The translations under genes and the position numbers were made by a program. 43,551 nucleotides of DNA, taken from positions 1-43,551 of the forward strand of contig CAMAUV010000037.1 in assembly GCA_945861415.1 (NCBI GenBank), in the 5' to 3' direction. A model generated the notes under the pieces. The model was not told the DNA's origin. It saw only the letters and a list, made by a program, of their open reading frames with translations, and made no database searches. The stretch is from Akkermansia muciniphila. GTDB lineage: Bacteria > Verrucomicrobiota > Verrucomicrobiia > Verrucomicrobiales > V1-33. Positions 8,295 through 15,910 of this stretch are shown here, piece after piece. Position 1 is the stretch's first letter. Every line of letters begins with the position of its first letter.

Positions 8295-8618
8295 GTGCAC
8301 TCGCCCAGTCACAAAAGCAGATACTCCAGTCCGGAGGAAAACCACGGTCTCTCCGACTGGGAAACCAAGGCCCTCGAAACAAGCCGCGCACAGGCCATTA
8401 AGGAAGCCGCCTCCATTGATGCCGCCATCACCGGGCGAGTCATTGCATCGGGTATCACTGCGTCCGACTGGCAAGCCTATCGTGAACGCATCCTTGGCAA
8501 CGGCGCGAAGTTCCTGCTCCGGGAATTTCTGCCCGGGACAGAGGGGAGAGAGAACCCCGCCCTCGTGGCCCCATACAAGGACGCCATCGAAGGCTACCCA
8601 TTCAAAGCCGCAGCATAG
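8295..8618 (+). CDS. Hypothetical protein, possibly a remnant
   Basis: I do not recognise this 107-residue product. The frame has coding-like codon use with G/C-rich third positions, and a plausible soluble sequence (S-D-W-E-T-K-A-L-E, G-I-T-A-S-D-W-Q-A-Y-R-E-R-I). The only start available is GTG 8295, and the frame is open back to a stop at 8268-8270. The true N-terminus may therefore be missing. No ribosome-binding site is evident. It lies in a gene-poor accessory patch and may be the debris of a longer gene. Confidence 0.4.
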   Translation: MHSPSHKSRYSSPEENHGLSDWETKALETSRAQAIKEAASIDAAITGRVIASGITASDWQAYRERILGNGAKFLLREFLPGTEGRENPALVAPYKDAIEGYPFKAAA

Positions 8619-8714
8619 CCCCCTATTCTAAGCCTGCGTATCAGGCCGACCTGCACCTTGACCTGGACACAGCGCGCCTGGAAGGCATCGGTGCCCCGGA
8701 GCTAAGGCCGACCT

Positions 8715-8933
8715 ATGCGAGGCCCGGCAAAGGCCACCCCAGCGGTCCTTCTCGCAGGCCGCACAGTTGACCTCTCCGTGAGCGCTTTCGCATGGTATCA
8801 ATTCAGCCCAGAGGCCCACTCCGAGCGGCTCCGCCAATCGTGGAGCCAGCAGAGTCGGGCTGCCTGTTACCACGGGAAATCTCCGAAAATCGATCTCGGA
8901 GACGGCCGCACGATCGTCTTGGAATACACCTGA
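8715..8933 (+). pseudogene. Short coding fragment, probable gene remnant
   Basis: A 72-codon frame ends in D-L-G-D-G-R-T-I-V-L-E-Y-T and looks like the C-terminus of a real protein. Just upstream, in a different frame (about 8640-8740), a coding-like stretch reads Y-Q-A-D-L-H-L-D-L-D-T-A-R-L-E-G. The two would join through a frameshift near 8735-8745. I do not recognise the family. The frame change with no good start suggests a decayed gene, but coincidence is possible. Confidence 0.25.
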
Positions 8934-9292
8934 CGCTCGCGGTCACAGGCTCGAAGCAAACCCTTGGAACGAAGCAGTATCCCGTTGCCAAAAAACAATC
9001 CTTGGCAGGGCGGGCCGGAAAGGTATGCTCGTCGGCATTGGAATTTCACCCTGAATCGCTCCCTCATCCCCATTAAGCCTCCGAAACGACCACTCCGGAG
9101 GCGCGCGGCGGGCGCGTTTCAGAATCCATCCCGCGAAAATCAGCCTGCCACCACCCCTCTCCCCCCAGACCCCCTCACTCCCCGTTTCGGAACCCGCCAA
9201 TGACGCCACCCGCGAGGTAAAGTGGGCCGTCCGATGCATAGGATTTGGATTATTCGGGATGATTTGGGTATTCATGACTCGAAAACCCCAGC
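8934..9292. other. Region without a recognisable gene
   Basis: Short frames exist on both strands, but none has a plausible start, domain or consistent codon use. No RNA gene, hairpin terminator or mobile-element end was seen. It leads directly into the first copy of the 153-bp direct repeat. Confidence 0.5.
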
Positions 9293-9445
9293 GCGGCCAT
9301 ACGGAGCCTCACGGACTGACCGCCACCTCACACCAACGCTGACCACAGGAAATTCTGCGCCCTGCATTTTCAGCAAATCAAATTTCGACCGCTGCGCGGC
9401 ATGCCTTGCTCGTCAGAAGGGTAAAAGGGCAGAGGGTAAAGAGCC
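9293..9445. repeat. 153-bp direct repeat, copy 1
   Basis: Identical to 10877-11029 except for one base (C at 9404, A at 10988). It abuts the 3' end of the FGE-like gene: its last base is the first base of that gene's stop triplet on the plus strand. No coding frame is evident in it. Confidence 0.95.
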
Positions 9446-10782
9446 TAGCCGCCACCACCCACACCCAACACCACACGAAACCCGAAGATGAAGTCTCGAA
9501 ACGTTGGACGGAAGCCGTCGTTGCGATACGAAGAGAGCAGGCCCGCGGGACTACCATTGAACCACGACCCGCCACGCAACACCCGGTTGGAGCCCGTGGC
9601 AGCACCCCGGGGATCAGTGCCCCCCGCATACGGCGTCCCATACCAATCCCAACACCACTCCCACACATTCCCCGCCATGTCGTTCAAACCATACCCGTTC
9701 GCCGCAAACGATCCCACTGGGCTCGTATACGGTGCCCCCCCAGCAGTCCACCTCGCGTTGTAGCCGTTCGGGCCCAAGTCGTAGCTAAAGCTGGTGTTGC
9801 CGTAGTAGTTCGCCTGGCTCTGCGAGATCGTGTCTCCCCACGGAAATCGTTTGCCGTCCAGGCCCCCGCGCGCCGCCTTCTCCCACTCCGCCTCCGTCGG
9901 CAGCCGATACCCGTTCGCCGTCCACTTCACCTGCGCGTTGGTCACGTTCACATCCCCTGTCCGATACACCAGCGTCTGCGCGTTGTCCGTGTAATACACC
10001 GGCGTCTTCCCCGCCTGCTCGCTGCGCGCATTGCACCACTTCACCACGTCATACCAACTCACATTATACACCGGGTGATCCGCCCCCTTGCCCGCTCCAG
10101 CGCGCAGATCCGTGTAGCCCTTGCTCGTAGCCCAAGAATACACCACCTGCCACTTGCTCAGCGTCACCTCGTTCACATCCATGTAAAACGCCGACACCGT
10201 CGTAACCGTGGGAACTGCGTCGGACATCCCATCCAGAGTGTCCCCCATCGTGAACGCTCCCGCAGGAATCAGCGCCATCCCCTCTGGAAGATCAATAACC
10301 GTCTTATTGACACGGAGGCGCATGAATCGCTTACCGCTGCCAGCGGAGCTGGTGACCTTGACTACTTGGTTCACGCCGTTGTCGCTCACGATAGTGCTGG
10401 TGAGGGACAAGGATGACCATGCGCCGGACAGTGTGAGGCTACCTTCGGGATGATAGGTGACCTCGGCCATCGCTGCCTTGGGCCGGGAATAAGTGAATTC
10501 CACGGTGTTCCCGTTCTTTACCAGTGAGCCCACCGGAGGGGAGGAGCTCCGAGGATTACTGCCCGTGGCGAATTCCAGTAGGTTCACAATCCCATCACGG
10601 TCAGGATCGCCGAGGTCGGCACCGCTGCCAGTGTTGGCAGGGGAACCAAAATGGGTCATGCGCCATGCTTCAGTGGCCGCACTGCTCATTTGGGGAAACG
10701 CGCATAGCGCTATGAGGCAGAGGCACCAATCCATGCGCGAGAATAGACCCGGAGTTCCCAAGGGTGAAGAGTTGGCGTTCAT
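9445..10782 (-). CDS. Secreted FGE-like (SUMF1-fold) protein lacking the catalytic cysteines
   Basis: 445 residues with an N-terminal signal peptide (hydrophobic stretch about 17-36), then a D-P-D-R-D-G-I-V-N-L-L-E-F-A-T-G calcium-loop-like motif at about 59-74 common in PVC secreted proteins. A formylglycine-generating-enzyme/sulfatase-modifying-factor domain follows from about residue 168 to the end (P-A-G-A-F-T-M-G, V-S-W-Y-D-V-V-K-W-C-N, R-L-P-T-E-A-E-W-E-K-A-A-R-G-G, G-N-V-W-E-W, R-V-L-R-G-G-S-W, G-F-R-V-V). In true FGEs the segment after R-G-G-S carries the copper-binding Cys pair. Here it reads W-F-N-G-S-P-A-G-L-L-S-S-Y-R-N with no Cys, so it probably does not activate sulfatases despite two sulfatase genes nearby. 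A binding or lectin-like role is possible. The gene is bracketed by 153-bp direct repeats. Confidence 0.85.
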   Translation of the reverse strand: MNANSSPLGTPGLFSRMDWCLCLIALCAFPQMSSAATEAWRMTHFGSPANTGSGADLGDPDRDGIVNLLEFATGSNPRSSSPPVGSLVKNGNTVEFTYSRPKAAMAEVTYHPEGSLTLSGAWSSLSLTSTIVSDNGVNQVVKVTSSAGSGKRFMRLRVNKTVIDLPEGMALIPAGAFTMGDTLDGMSDAVPTVTTVSAFYMDVNEVTLSKWQVVYSWATSKGYTDLRAGAGKGADHPVYNVSWYDVVKWCNARSEQAGKTPVYYTDNAQTLVYRTGDVNVTNAQVKWTANGYRLPTEAEWEKAARGGLDGKRFPWGDTISQSQANYYGNTSFSYDLGPNGYNARWTAGGAPYTSPVGSFAANGYGLNDMAGNVWEWCWDWYGTPYAGGTDPRGAATGSNRVLRGGSWFNGSPAGLLSSYRNDGFRPTFRDFIFGFRVVLGVGGGG

Positions 10783-10876
10783 GGTATTTCAATAAGGCTC
10801 GACCTAGCCATCTCGTCAAATTAGGAATGCCGCGTAATTCCGCCGCACCGTGGGACTGGCGGAAGCGGAAAGCCTA

Positions 10877-11029
10877 GCGGCCATACGGAGCCTCACGGAC
10901 TGACCGCCACCTCACACCAACGCTGACCACAGGAAATTCTGCGCCCTGCATTTTCAGCAAATCAAATTTCGACCGCTGCGCGGCATGACTTGCTCGTCAG
11001 AAGGGTAAAAGGGCAGAGGGTAAAGAGCC
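10877..11029. repeat. 153-bp direct repeat, copy 2
   Basis: Second copy of the sequence at 9293-9445, same orientation, 1584 bases away, one mismatch. It lies 94 bases upstream of the FGE-like gene's start codon and about 100 bases from the 3' end of the tRNA-Glu gene. Confidence 0.95.
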
Positions 11030-11126
11030 GAACCTTGCCACCACTTACTTCACCGACTTAGCCAACATGTTGACAGTACAGTTGTCAGTAAACAAATTTT
11101 CAATCGTAACCACCTGATAATTAAAG

Positions 11127-11201
11127 TGGCGACCCCTACGGGAATCGAACCCGTGTATGCACCGTGAAAGGGTGCTGTCCTAACCGCTAGACGAAAGGGT
11201 C
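11127..11201 (-). tRNA. tRNA-Glu (anticodon UUC)
   Basis: On the minus strand the sequence begins GACCCTTTCGTCTAGC and ends AGGGGTCGCCA. The 7-bp acceptor stem pairs (GACCCTT with AGGGGTC, one G-U). The anticodon loop is CTTTCAC with UUC in the middle, the T arm has GGTTCGATTCC, and CCA is encoded. Its 3' end faces the gene-poor 8.2-11.1 kb patch, but no second copy of the tRNA 3' end was seen that would mark an integration site. Confidence 0.95.
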
Positions 11202-11392
11202 GTTGGCTTGAGCGGGCGCGGAGTTGGCCCGGCGACGTATCCATTGCAAGGGAAATTTTTAAGTTCGGCTTACTTTTGATAGCGACTCCCGGGCTTTTCT
11301 CCGCGGAGATGGGGCGCAAAGGCGTTGCACTCGAAGGGATTTCCGATGTTCTTCCTTTTGGTGGCTTTCTATTGCCAGAATTCCCAACATCC

Positions 11393-13003
11393 ATGCGCTT
11401 CCTCCTCCTTCTTCTGCTTTGTCTTACTCCCGCGCTGCTCCGGGCGGCGGAGAAAACCAATTTCCTTGTCATTATGGCCGATGACCTTGGTTTTTCTGAT
11501 CCCGGGTGCTATGGCGGGGAAATCGAGACGCCTAATCTGGACAAACTGGCGGCTGGGGGACTGCGCTTTACTCAGTTCTACAACACCGCGCGTTGCTGGC
11601 CATCCCGCACGGCGCTCATGACAGGCTACTATCCTCAACAAACCCGGAGCGATCCCAGGAAGGGTAAGCTGCCGGATTGGGCGCGCACGCTGCCGCAGTG
11701 CCTCTCGCCACTGGGGTATCGTTGTTATCACACGGGGAAATGGCACATCCCTGGGGCTCCGCGGGCGTTGGCGGATGCGGGATTCCACCACTCTTACATT
11801 TTGGATGACCACGACCGGAGTTTCTACCCGAAGCACCTCAGTGAAGACGACAAGCCTCTGTCCGCAGTGGAGAAGGGCACGGACTATTACACCACCGTCG
11901 CCTTTGCGGATCATGCCATCCGCTGCCTCAAGCAGCATGCGGCGCAGTATGCCACCCAGCCATTCTTTTCCTATCTCGCCTTCACGGTGCCGCACTTTCC
12001 GCTGCACGCGCTGCAGAAGGACATCGCCAAATACCGCGAGCGCTACCTTCTGGGTTGGCAAAAACTGCGCGCCGCGCGCTACGATAAACAGCGCAAGACG
12101 GGGATCACCGACGCCCCGCTGCCAGATGCGGAGCCGGAAGTGACGGCCCCCAGCGGCAATGCCAGCATATTGGAAAAACTGGGCCCGGCGGAGATTCGGA
12201 ATGCGCTGGCATGGGACTCATTGAGCCCCGATCAGCGCGAGTTGCAAAGCGTGAAACTTGCTATCCACGCCGCCATGGTGGACCGCATGGATCAGGAAAT
12301 TGGACGCGTGCTGGAGCAGATCAAATCCATGGGGCAACTGGACAATACGGTGATCATTTTCCTATCCGACAACGGAGCCAGCGCGGAGATGCTCATCCGC
12401 GGTGACGGGCACGACCCTGCAGCGGCACCGGGCTCGGCTGAGTCGTATCTTTGCCTCGGTCCCGGCGGCAGCATGGTGTGCAACACCCCATTCCGCCGCC
12501 ACAAGATTTGGACGCACGAGGGCGGTATCGCCACGCCGATGATTGTGAACTGGCCCCGCGGCATCAAGGAAGGCGGTGTCCTGCGGCACACCCCCGGCCA
12601 CCTCATTGACATCATGCCCACCGTGCTAGAAATAGCTGGTGGCACTACTCCCCTGCCCTCCGGCGCGCCGCCGCTGGCCGGCACCAGCCTTTTGCCTTCC
12701 TTCATCAAAGACGTGCCCATTGCCCGCGACTACCTCTTCTGGCATCACGAAAAGAACCGCGCCCTTCGAGTTGGCGACTGGAAGCTGGTATCCTCTCAGA
12801 CCGACAATAACGCGTGGGAACTCTACAATATGAAGACCGACCGCACGGAGACCAAGAACCTCGCGGCGCAGCAACCTGAGCGCGTCAAAGGAATGGCGGC
12901 GCGCTGGGAATTACTGGAAGTGGAATTCACGCGGCAGGCCGGCGAGGACCCTGCATCCCCCCCCCCTGGACAGAAGCCAGGGAAGAAAGGGGTTTCCCGT
13001 TGA
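11393..13003 (+). CDS. Secreted type I sulfatase (arylsulfatase-like)
   Basis: Predicted to hydrolyse sulfate esters in the periplasm or outside the cell. Starting at ATG 11393, the 536-residue product has a strong signal peptide (MRFLLLLLLCLTPALLRAA). The first metal-site motif is V-I-M-A-D-D-L-G, and the signature is C-W-P-S-R-T-A-L-M-T-G with Cys68 as the formylglycine precursor. H-T-G-K-W-H and the second metal motif L-S-D-N-G-A-S follow. A C-terminal sulfatase subdomain ends with L-Y-N-M-K-T-D-R-T-E-T-K-N-L, the usual end of bacterial arylsulfatases. An upstream in-frame ATG at 11276 would place 39 non-signal residues before the hydrophobic segment and is rejected. The Cys-type active site requires a true FGE or anaerobic SulfaTase-maturing enzyme encoded elsewhere. 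Confidence 0.9.
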   Translation: MRFLLLLLLCLTPALLRAAEKTNFLVIMADDLGFSDPGCYGGEIETPNLDKLAAGGLRFTQFYNTARCWPSRTALMTGYYPQQTRSDPRKGKLPDWARTLPQCLSPLGYRCYHTGKWHIPGAPRALADAGFHHSYILDDHDRSFYPKHLSEDDKPLSAVEKGTDYYTTVAFADHAIRCLKQHAAQYATQPFFSYLAFTVPHFPLHALQKDIAKYRERYLLGWQKLRAARYDKQRKTGITDAPLPDAEPEVTAPSGNASILEKLGPAEIRNALAWDSLSPDQRELQSVKLAIHAAMVDRMDQEIGRVLEQIKSMGQLDNTVIIFLSDNGASAEMLIRGDGHDPAAAPGSAESYLCLGPGGSMVCNTPFRRHKIWTHEGGIATPMIVNWPRGIKEGGVLRHTPGHLIDIMPTVLEIAGGTTPLPSGAPPLAGTSLLPSFIKDVPIARDYLFWHHEKNRALRVGDWKLVSSQTDNNAWELYNMKTDRTETKNLAAQQPERVKGMAARWELLEVEFTRQAGEDPASPPPGQKPGKKGVSR

Positions 13004-13063
13004 ATCCCTCAGGCGTCATACCATCGGTGCGCTCTCTTTAAACACCCCAACTAACTAACTACC

Positions 13064-13840
13064 ATGAAAACACGCTCCCTCTCCTGCCTCGCCGCGCTCT
13101 TCTGCGCCGCCTTCACTCTTCCTGCCACCGCACAGGATGCCGCCAAAGCCGATGCCGCCAAAGCCGATGCCGAAAAAGCAGTAGACGCCGCCAAGACTGC
13201 TGCTCCTTCCGCTGCTCCTTCCGCTGCTCCTTCCGCTGCTCCTTCCGCTGCTCCCGCCGCTGGTGAAAAAGCCTATGCCGACCCCACCAAGCTCACTGAG
13301 CAGGCACCAGAGAACTTCAAAGTAAAGGTGGAGACCACCAAGGGCACCTTCACCATCCAGTGCGTGCGCACCTACTCCCCCAATGGCGCCGACCGCTTCT
13401 TCAACCTCGTGAAGAGCGGCTACTTCACCGACATTGCCTTCTTCCGTGTCATTCCCGGCTTTATGGGCCAGTTCGGTATCAACGGCGACCCCGCCGTCTC
13501 CGCCAAGTGGCGTGAAGCCAACATCCAAGATGATGCCGTGCGCGGCAGCAACGTCCGCGGGGCGCTCACATTTGCCAAGAGCGGCGCACCCAACAGCCGC
13601 AGCACCCAGCTTTTCATCAACCTTGCCGACAATGCCCGGCTCGACAGCTCCGGCTTTTCCCCCTTCGGCAAAGTCGTCGAGGGCATGGAAATCGTGGATA
13701 AGCTCAACGGTGAATACGGCGAAGGCGCTCCCGGCGGCAAGGGCCCTGAGCAGGGCCGGGTCCAGGAAGAAGGTAACGCTTACCTCAAAAAGGACTTCCC
13801 AAACCTCGACTACATCAAGTCCGCCACCATCGCCGAGTAA
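13064..13840 (+). CDS. Exported cyclophilin-type peptidyl-prolyl isomerase
   Basis: Catalyses cis-trans isomerisation of X-Pro bonds, here probably in the periplasm. The 258-residue protein has a signal peptide ([24 protein letters not shown]). An Ala/Lys/Asp-rich and then Ser-Ala-Ala-Pro repeat linker follows (about residues 25-66), then a cyclophilin domain from about residue 85. Visible cyclophilin motifs are [13 protein letters not shown], then S-R-S-T-Q-L-F-I-N and [16 protein letters not shown]. The usual F-H-R-V-I reads F-F-R-V-I, so the His is replaced, while the catalytic Arg is kept. The linker is encoded by a 12-bp tandem repeat. The cytoplasmic cyclophilin gene follows 52 bases downstream and the pair probably share a transcript and terminator. 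Confidence 0.88.
   Translation: MKTRSLSCLAALFCAAFTLPATAQDAAKADAAKADAEKAVDAAKTAAPSAAPSAAPSAAPSAAPAAGEKAYADPTKLTEQAPENFKVKVETTKGTFTIQCVRTYSPNGADRFFNLVKSGYFTDIAFFRVIPGFMGQFGINGDPAVSAKWREANIQDDAVRGSNVRGALTFAKSGAPNSRSTQLFINLADNARLDSSGFSPFGKVVEGMEIVDKLNGEYGEGAPGGKGPEQGRVQEEGNAYLKKDFPNLDYIKSATIAE
13199..13258 (+). repeat. 12-bp tandem repeat inside the cyclophilin linker
   Basis: Four exact copies of GCTGCTCCTTCC (13199-13246) and a fifth diverged copy (13247-13258) encode Ala-Ala-Pro-Ser repeats. Because the unit is a multiple of three, copy-number change would alter linker length without breaking the frame. Confidence 0.9.
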
Positions 13841-13892
13841 GCCCGCCGCTGAGGCACTACCACACCAGGCACAAAGCACTAAAAACTACCAT

Positions 13893-14393
13893 ATGACAGA
13901 CATCCGCATCATCCTCCACACCGACAAAGGCACCATCGAAGGCACCATCTTCGCCTCGAAGACGCCAATGACGGCCGCCAATTATCTCAACCTCGCCAGG
14001 CGGGGTTATTATGACGGCCTCAAGTTCCATCGCGTCATCGACCGCTTCATGATCCAGGGCGGCGACCCCACCGGGACCGGCAGTGGTGGACCCGGCTACC
14101 GTTTCGGCGACGAGTGCCTTCCTAGCCTTAAGCACAACAAGCCCGGCATCTTCAGCATGGCCAACGCCGGCGCGGGCACCAATGGCAGCCAGTTCTTCCT
14201 CACCCACGTCCCCACCGACTGGCTCGACGGCAAGCACACCGTCTTTGGTGAAGTCACCACGGGTCAGGATGTCGTGAACGCCATCCGCCAGGGCGACAAG
14301 ATCAAGAGCGTCGAAATCCTCGACAGCACCGACGATCTCTTTGCCGCACAGAAGACCAACCTCGATAAGTGGAACGCCATCCTCGACAAGTAA
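13893..14393 (+). CDS. Cytoplasmic cyclophilin-type peptidyl-prolyl isomerase
   Basis: A 166-residue single-domain cyclophilin with no signal peptide. Motifs: [15 protein letters not shown] with the catalytic Arg, then [19 protein letters not shown]. These match the PpiB/bacterial type. The ATG at 13893 fits the usual start; the frame is open further upstream but only inside the preceding gene. It follows the exported cyclophilin gene and is followed by a strong terminator, so the two genes likely form one operon serving periplasm and cytoplasm. A C-terminal extension (about 20 residues, [11 protein letters not shown]) has no recognised role. Confidence 0.9.
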   Translation: MTDIRIILHTDKGTIEGTIFASKTPMTAANYLNLARRGYYDGLKFHRVIDRFMIQGGDPTGTGSGGPGYRFGDECLPSLKHNKPGIFSMANAGAGTNGSQFFLTHVPTDWLDGKHTVFGEVTTGQDVVNAIRQGDKIKSVEILDSTDDLFAAQKTNLDKWNAILDK

Positions 14394-14427
14394 TTGAGTC
14401 GATCTCGCTATTAACATCATCACACAG

Positions 14428-14455
14428 CGGGTGCCCGGGAACGGGCACCCGTTTT
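14428..14455 (+). terminator. Rho-independent terminator after the cyclophilin pair
   Basis: A perfect 10-bp stem, CGGGTGCCCG paired with CGGGCACCCG, closed by a GGAA tetraloop, is followed by TTTT. It starts 35 bases after the stop codon of the second cyclophilin gene. Confidence 0.9.
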
Positions 14456-14475
14456 GCGTTCTGCGCCAGCGGCCA

Positions 14476-15159
14476 TCAAGGAGCGGTCAGAGATTGCCCG
14501 TTATGCCTCGAGCCAAGGGAGGCGAGGAAGGGAACGGCGGTCCTAGCCCAATGATCCGGCGAAGGATAAGCTGCCGCGCCGGAGCCAAGGCAACTCCGCA
14601 GCATTTCGGTATCGATTATGCCGGGATTGAGCGCTACGGCGGCGAGGCCGCTCGGGAGTTCCTGTGCCAGTGACTGCGTGAGTCCCTCGATCGCCCATTT
14701 GGTAGCGCAGTAGGGAGCCACCTCCGGCGAGGTGCTCCGGCCCCATCCGCTGCTAAAGTTCACCACCACGCCGCGTCCCGCCCCGATCATCGCGGGAAGA
14801 AAGGCGCGGATCACGTGATAGGTGCCGGTGATATTGGCAGTGACGACTTTCTGAAACTCCTCAGGCGGCACCTGCCACAGGGGGGCAATGGCATTGATGA
14901 CCGCGGCATTATTCAGCAGAAGATCAGGAGCCCCAAAATGCCCGAGGACTGACTCTGCAAATCGTTTCACAGCATCGTGGTCCATCACATCGCAGGCACC
15001 AAACAGATGCGGTCCAGGGAAAAGCCCGGCCATTTTCTGCACTGCGGCCGCGCTGCGCCCGCAGCCGGCAACGTGCCAGCCTTGCTGCACAAACTCTGCG
15101 GCCATGGCGCGGCCAAGTCCGCGGGTGCAGCCGGTGATGAGAACTGTTTTCGCGATCAT
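14476..15159 (-). CDS. Short-chain dehydrogenase/reductase (SDR)
   Basis: An NAD(P)-dependent oxidoreductase of the classical SDR type, 227 residues from the ATG at 15159. It shows the cofactor motif T-G-C-T-R-G-L-G (9-16), N-N-A-A (83-86), and the catalytic Ser136/137, Tyr150 and Lys154 in Y-C-A-T-K. Two upstream starts, ATG 15177 and TTG 15186, would add 6 or 9 residues; a GGGGAGG directly precedes 15159, which is too close for an ideal Shine-Dalgarno, so the start is uncertain. The C-terminal substrate loop (P-G-I-I-D-T-E-M) does not reveal the substrate. It is convergent with the cyclophilin operon and downstream of a broken regulator gene. Confidence 0.85.
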   Translation of the reverse strand: MIAKTVLITGCTRGLGRAMAAEFVQQGWHVAGCGRSAAAVQKMAGLFPGPHLFGACDVMDHDAVKRFAESVLGHFGAPDLLLNNAAVINAIAPLWQVPPEEFQKVVTANITGTYHVIRAFLPAMIGAGRGVVVNFSSGWGRSTSPEVAPYCATKWAIEGLTQSLAQELPSGLAAVALNPGIIDTEMLRSCLGSGAAAYPSPDHWARTAVPFLASLGSRHNGQSLTAP

Positions 15160-15235
15160 CCTCCCCGGGTGACACATTTTCCACAAGATTGCCAGCAGCG
15201 ATTCCCGTAGTACTTAGCATGGCGCCACTAAAGCA

Positions 15236-15834
15236 TTAAAGCCCCTCGCCCCCGGTAGCAGGGCCCATGGTGCCACCTTGCACGAAAATAGCGGGTGCCT
15301 GCGTTTGGGCGTTGTCCGGCTTTCCCCGACTGATATTTGCAGCCCATGCAATGATGCGCCGAATGACAGCCTTCCGCTCCCATGTGATGCTGGAAACCGG
15401 CGGATGGCAGTGCAGGAAAATAGGATCGTCATCCGTGCAGATGAGCGAGACGTTCCCCGGAACCCGGAGACCGATGGAGAGGAGAAACTGCCTCTCGGAC
15501 AAAAAATAAGAGGCTTCCTGCACGATAAGAGCCGTGGGCCAAGTGTTCAAAAACAGGGCCTGACGGTATTGCTTAAACCCCTCATTGGTCTCCTCCCAGT
15601 CAGGAAGGTTGTAATCACCGGTGGCGCAGCCACTCTCCCGTAAAATATCCAGAAAAGCAGTTTCGCTTAGCCCCGGCTCGGGCAAACATCGGATTTTGCG
15701 GCATAGCAAAACAATGCGGCGATGACCCACGTATCGGCTTCCGTTTCCTCAACCTGCGCCGCGATGCGTTTGAGATCGAATAGGAGTTTCGTCAGTGAGT
15801 GCTGGCATAAATGACTGTGACGCAGGGGCGCGGA
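15236..15834 (-). pseudogene. Broken LacI/XylR-type transcriptional regulator
   Basis: The 3' part (15730 to 15236) encodes a typical C-terminal sugar-binding half of a PVC LacI/XylR-like regulator: G-H-R-R-I-V-L-L-C-R, P-E-P-G-L-S-E, L-P-D-W-E-E-T, then L-R-V-P-G-N-V-S-L-I-C-T-D-D-D-P and F-V-Q-G-G-T-M-G-P. Just upstream, in another frame (15834 to about 15728), lies L-L-F-D-L-K-R-I-A-A-Q-V-E-E-T-E-A-D-T-W-V-I, which matches an earlier part of the same family. The two frames meet at GGTCATCGCC, where roughly 40-50 residues appear to be missing (estimated from family layout). The N-terminal DNA-binding domain is absent. This fits a decayed gene with an internal deletion and frameshift. It may once have controlled the adjacent oxidoreductase. 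Confidence 0.7.
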
Positions 15835-15910
15835 CTAGTTGCACTATCCGTTTTGCCAGCGGCAAAAGGGACACGCGCCCAAAGAAGCAGTCGCTGAGAG
15901 TGATGCTGCG

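Noticed and set aside
9406..10416. Long Arg/Pro-rich plus-strand frame opposite the FGE-like gene
   Set aside because: Composition (R, P, H-rich) is typical of an antisense shadow of a GC-rich gene; the minus-strand frame has clear domains and a signal peptide.
9293..11029. CRISPR-like repeats
   Set aside because: Only two long copies separated by a gene; no short regularly spaced repeats and no cas genes.
11071..11087. TGACA-N7-TGTCA inverted repeat downstream of the tRNA
   Set aside because: Only 5 bp per arm, no T-run, and no adjacent start to regulate; likely chance.
11127..11201. tRNA-Glu as an integration site for the neighbouring accessory patch
   Set aside because: No second copy of the tRNA 3' end and no integrase gene found in the window.
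11369..12061. Minus-strand frame of 230 codons opposite the second sulfatase
   Set aside because: No domain or start signal; the plus strand carries all sulfatase motifs.
13055..13879. Gly/Ser-rich minus-strand frame of 274 codons opposite the exported cyclophilin
   Set aside because: Its Gly-Arg-Ser-Ser repeats are the reverse complement of the Ala-Pro tandem repeat; the plus strand has a signal peptide and cyclophilin motifs.
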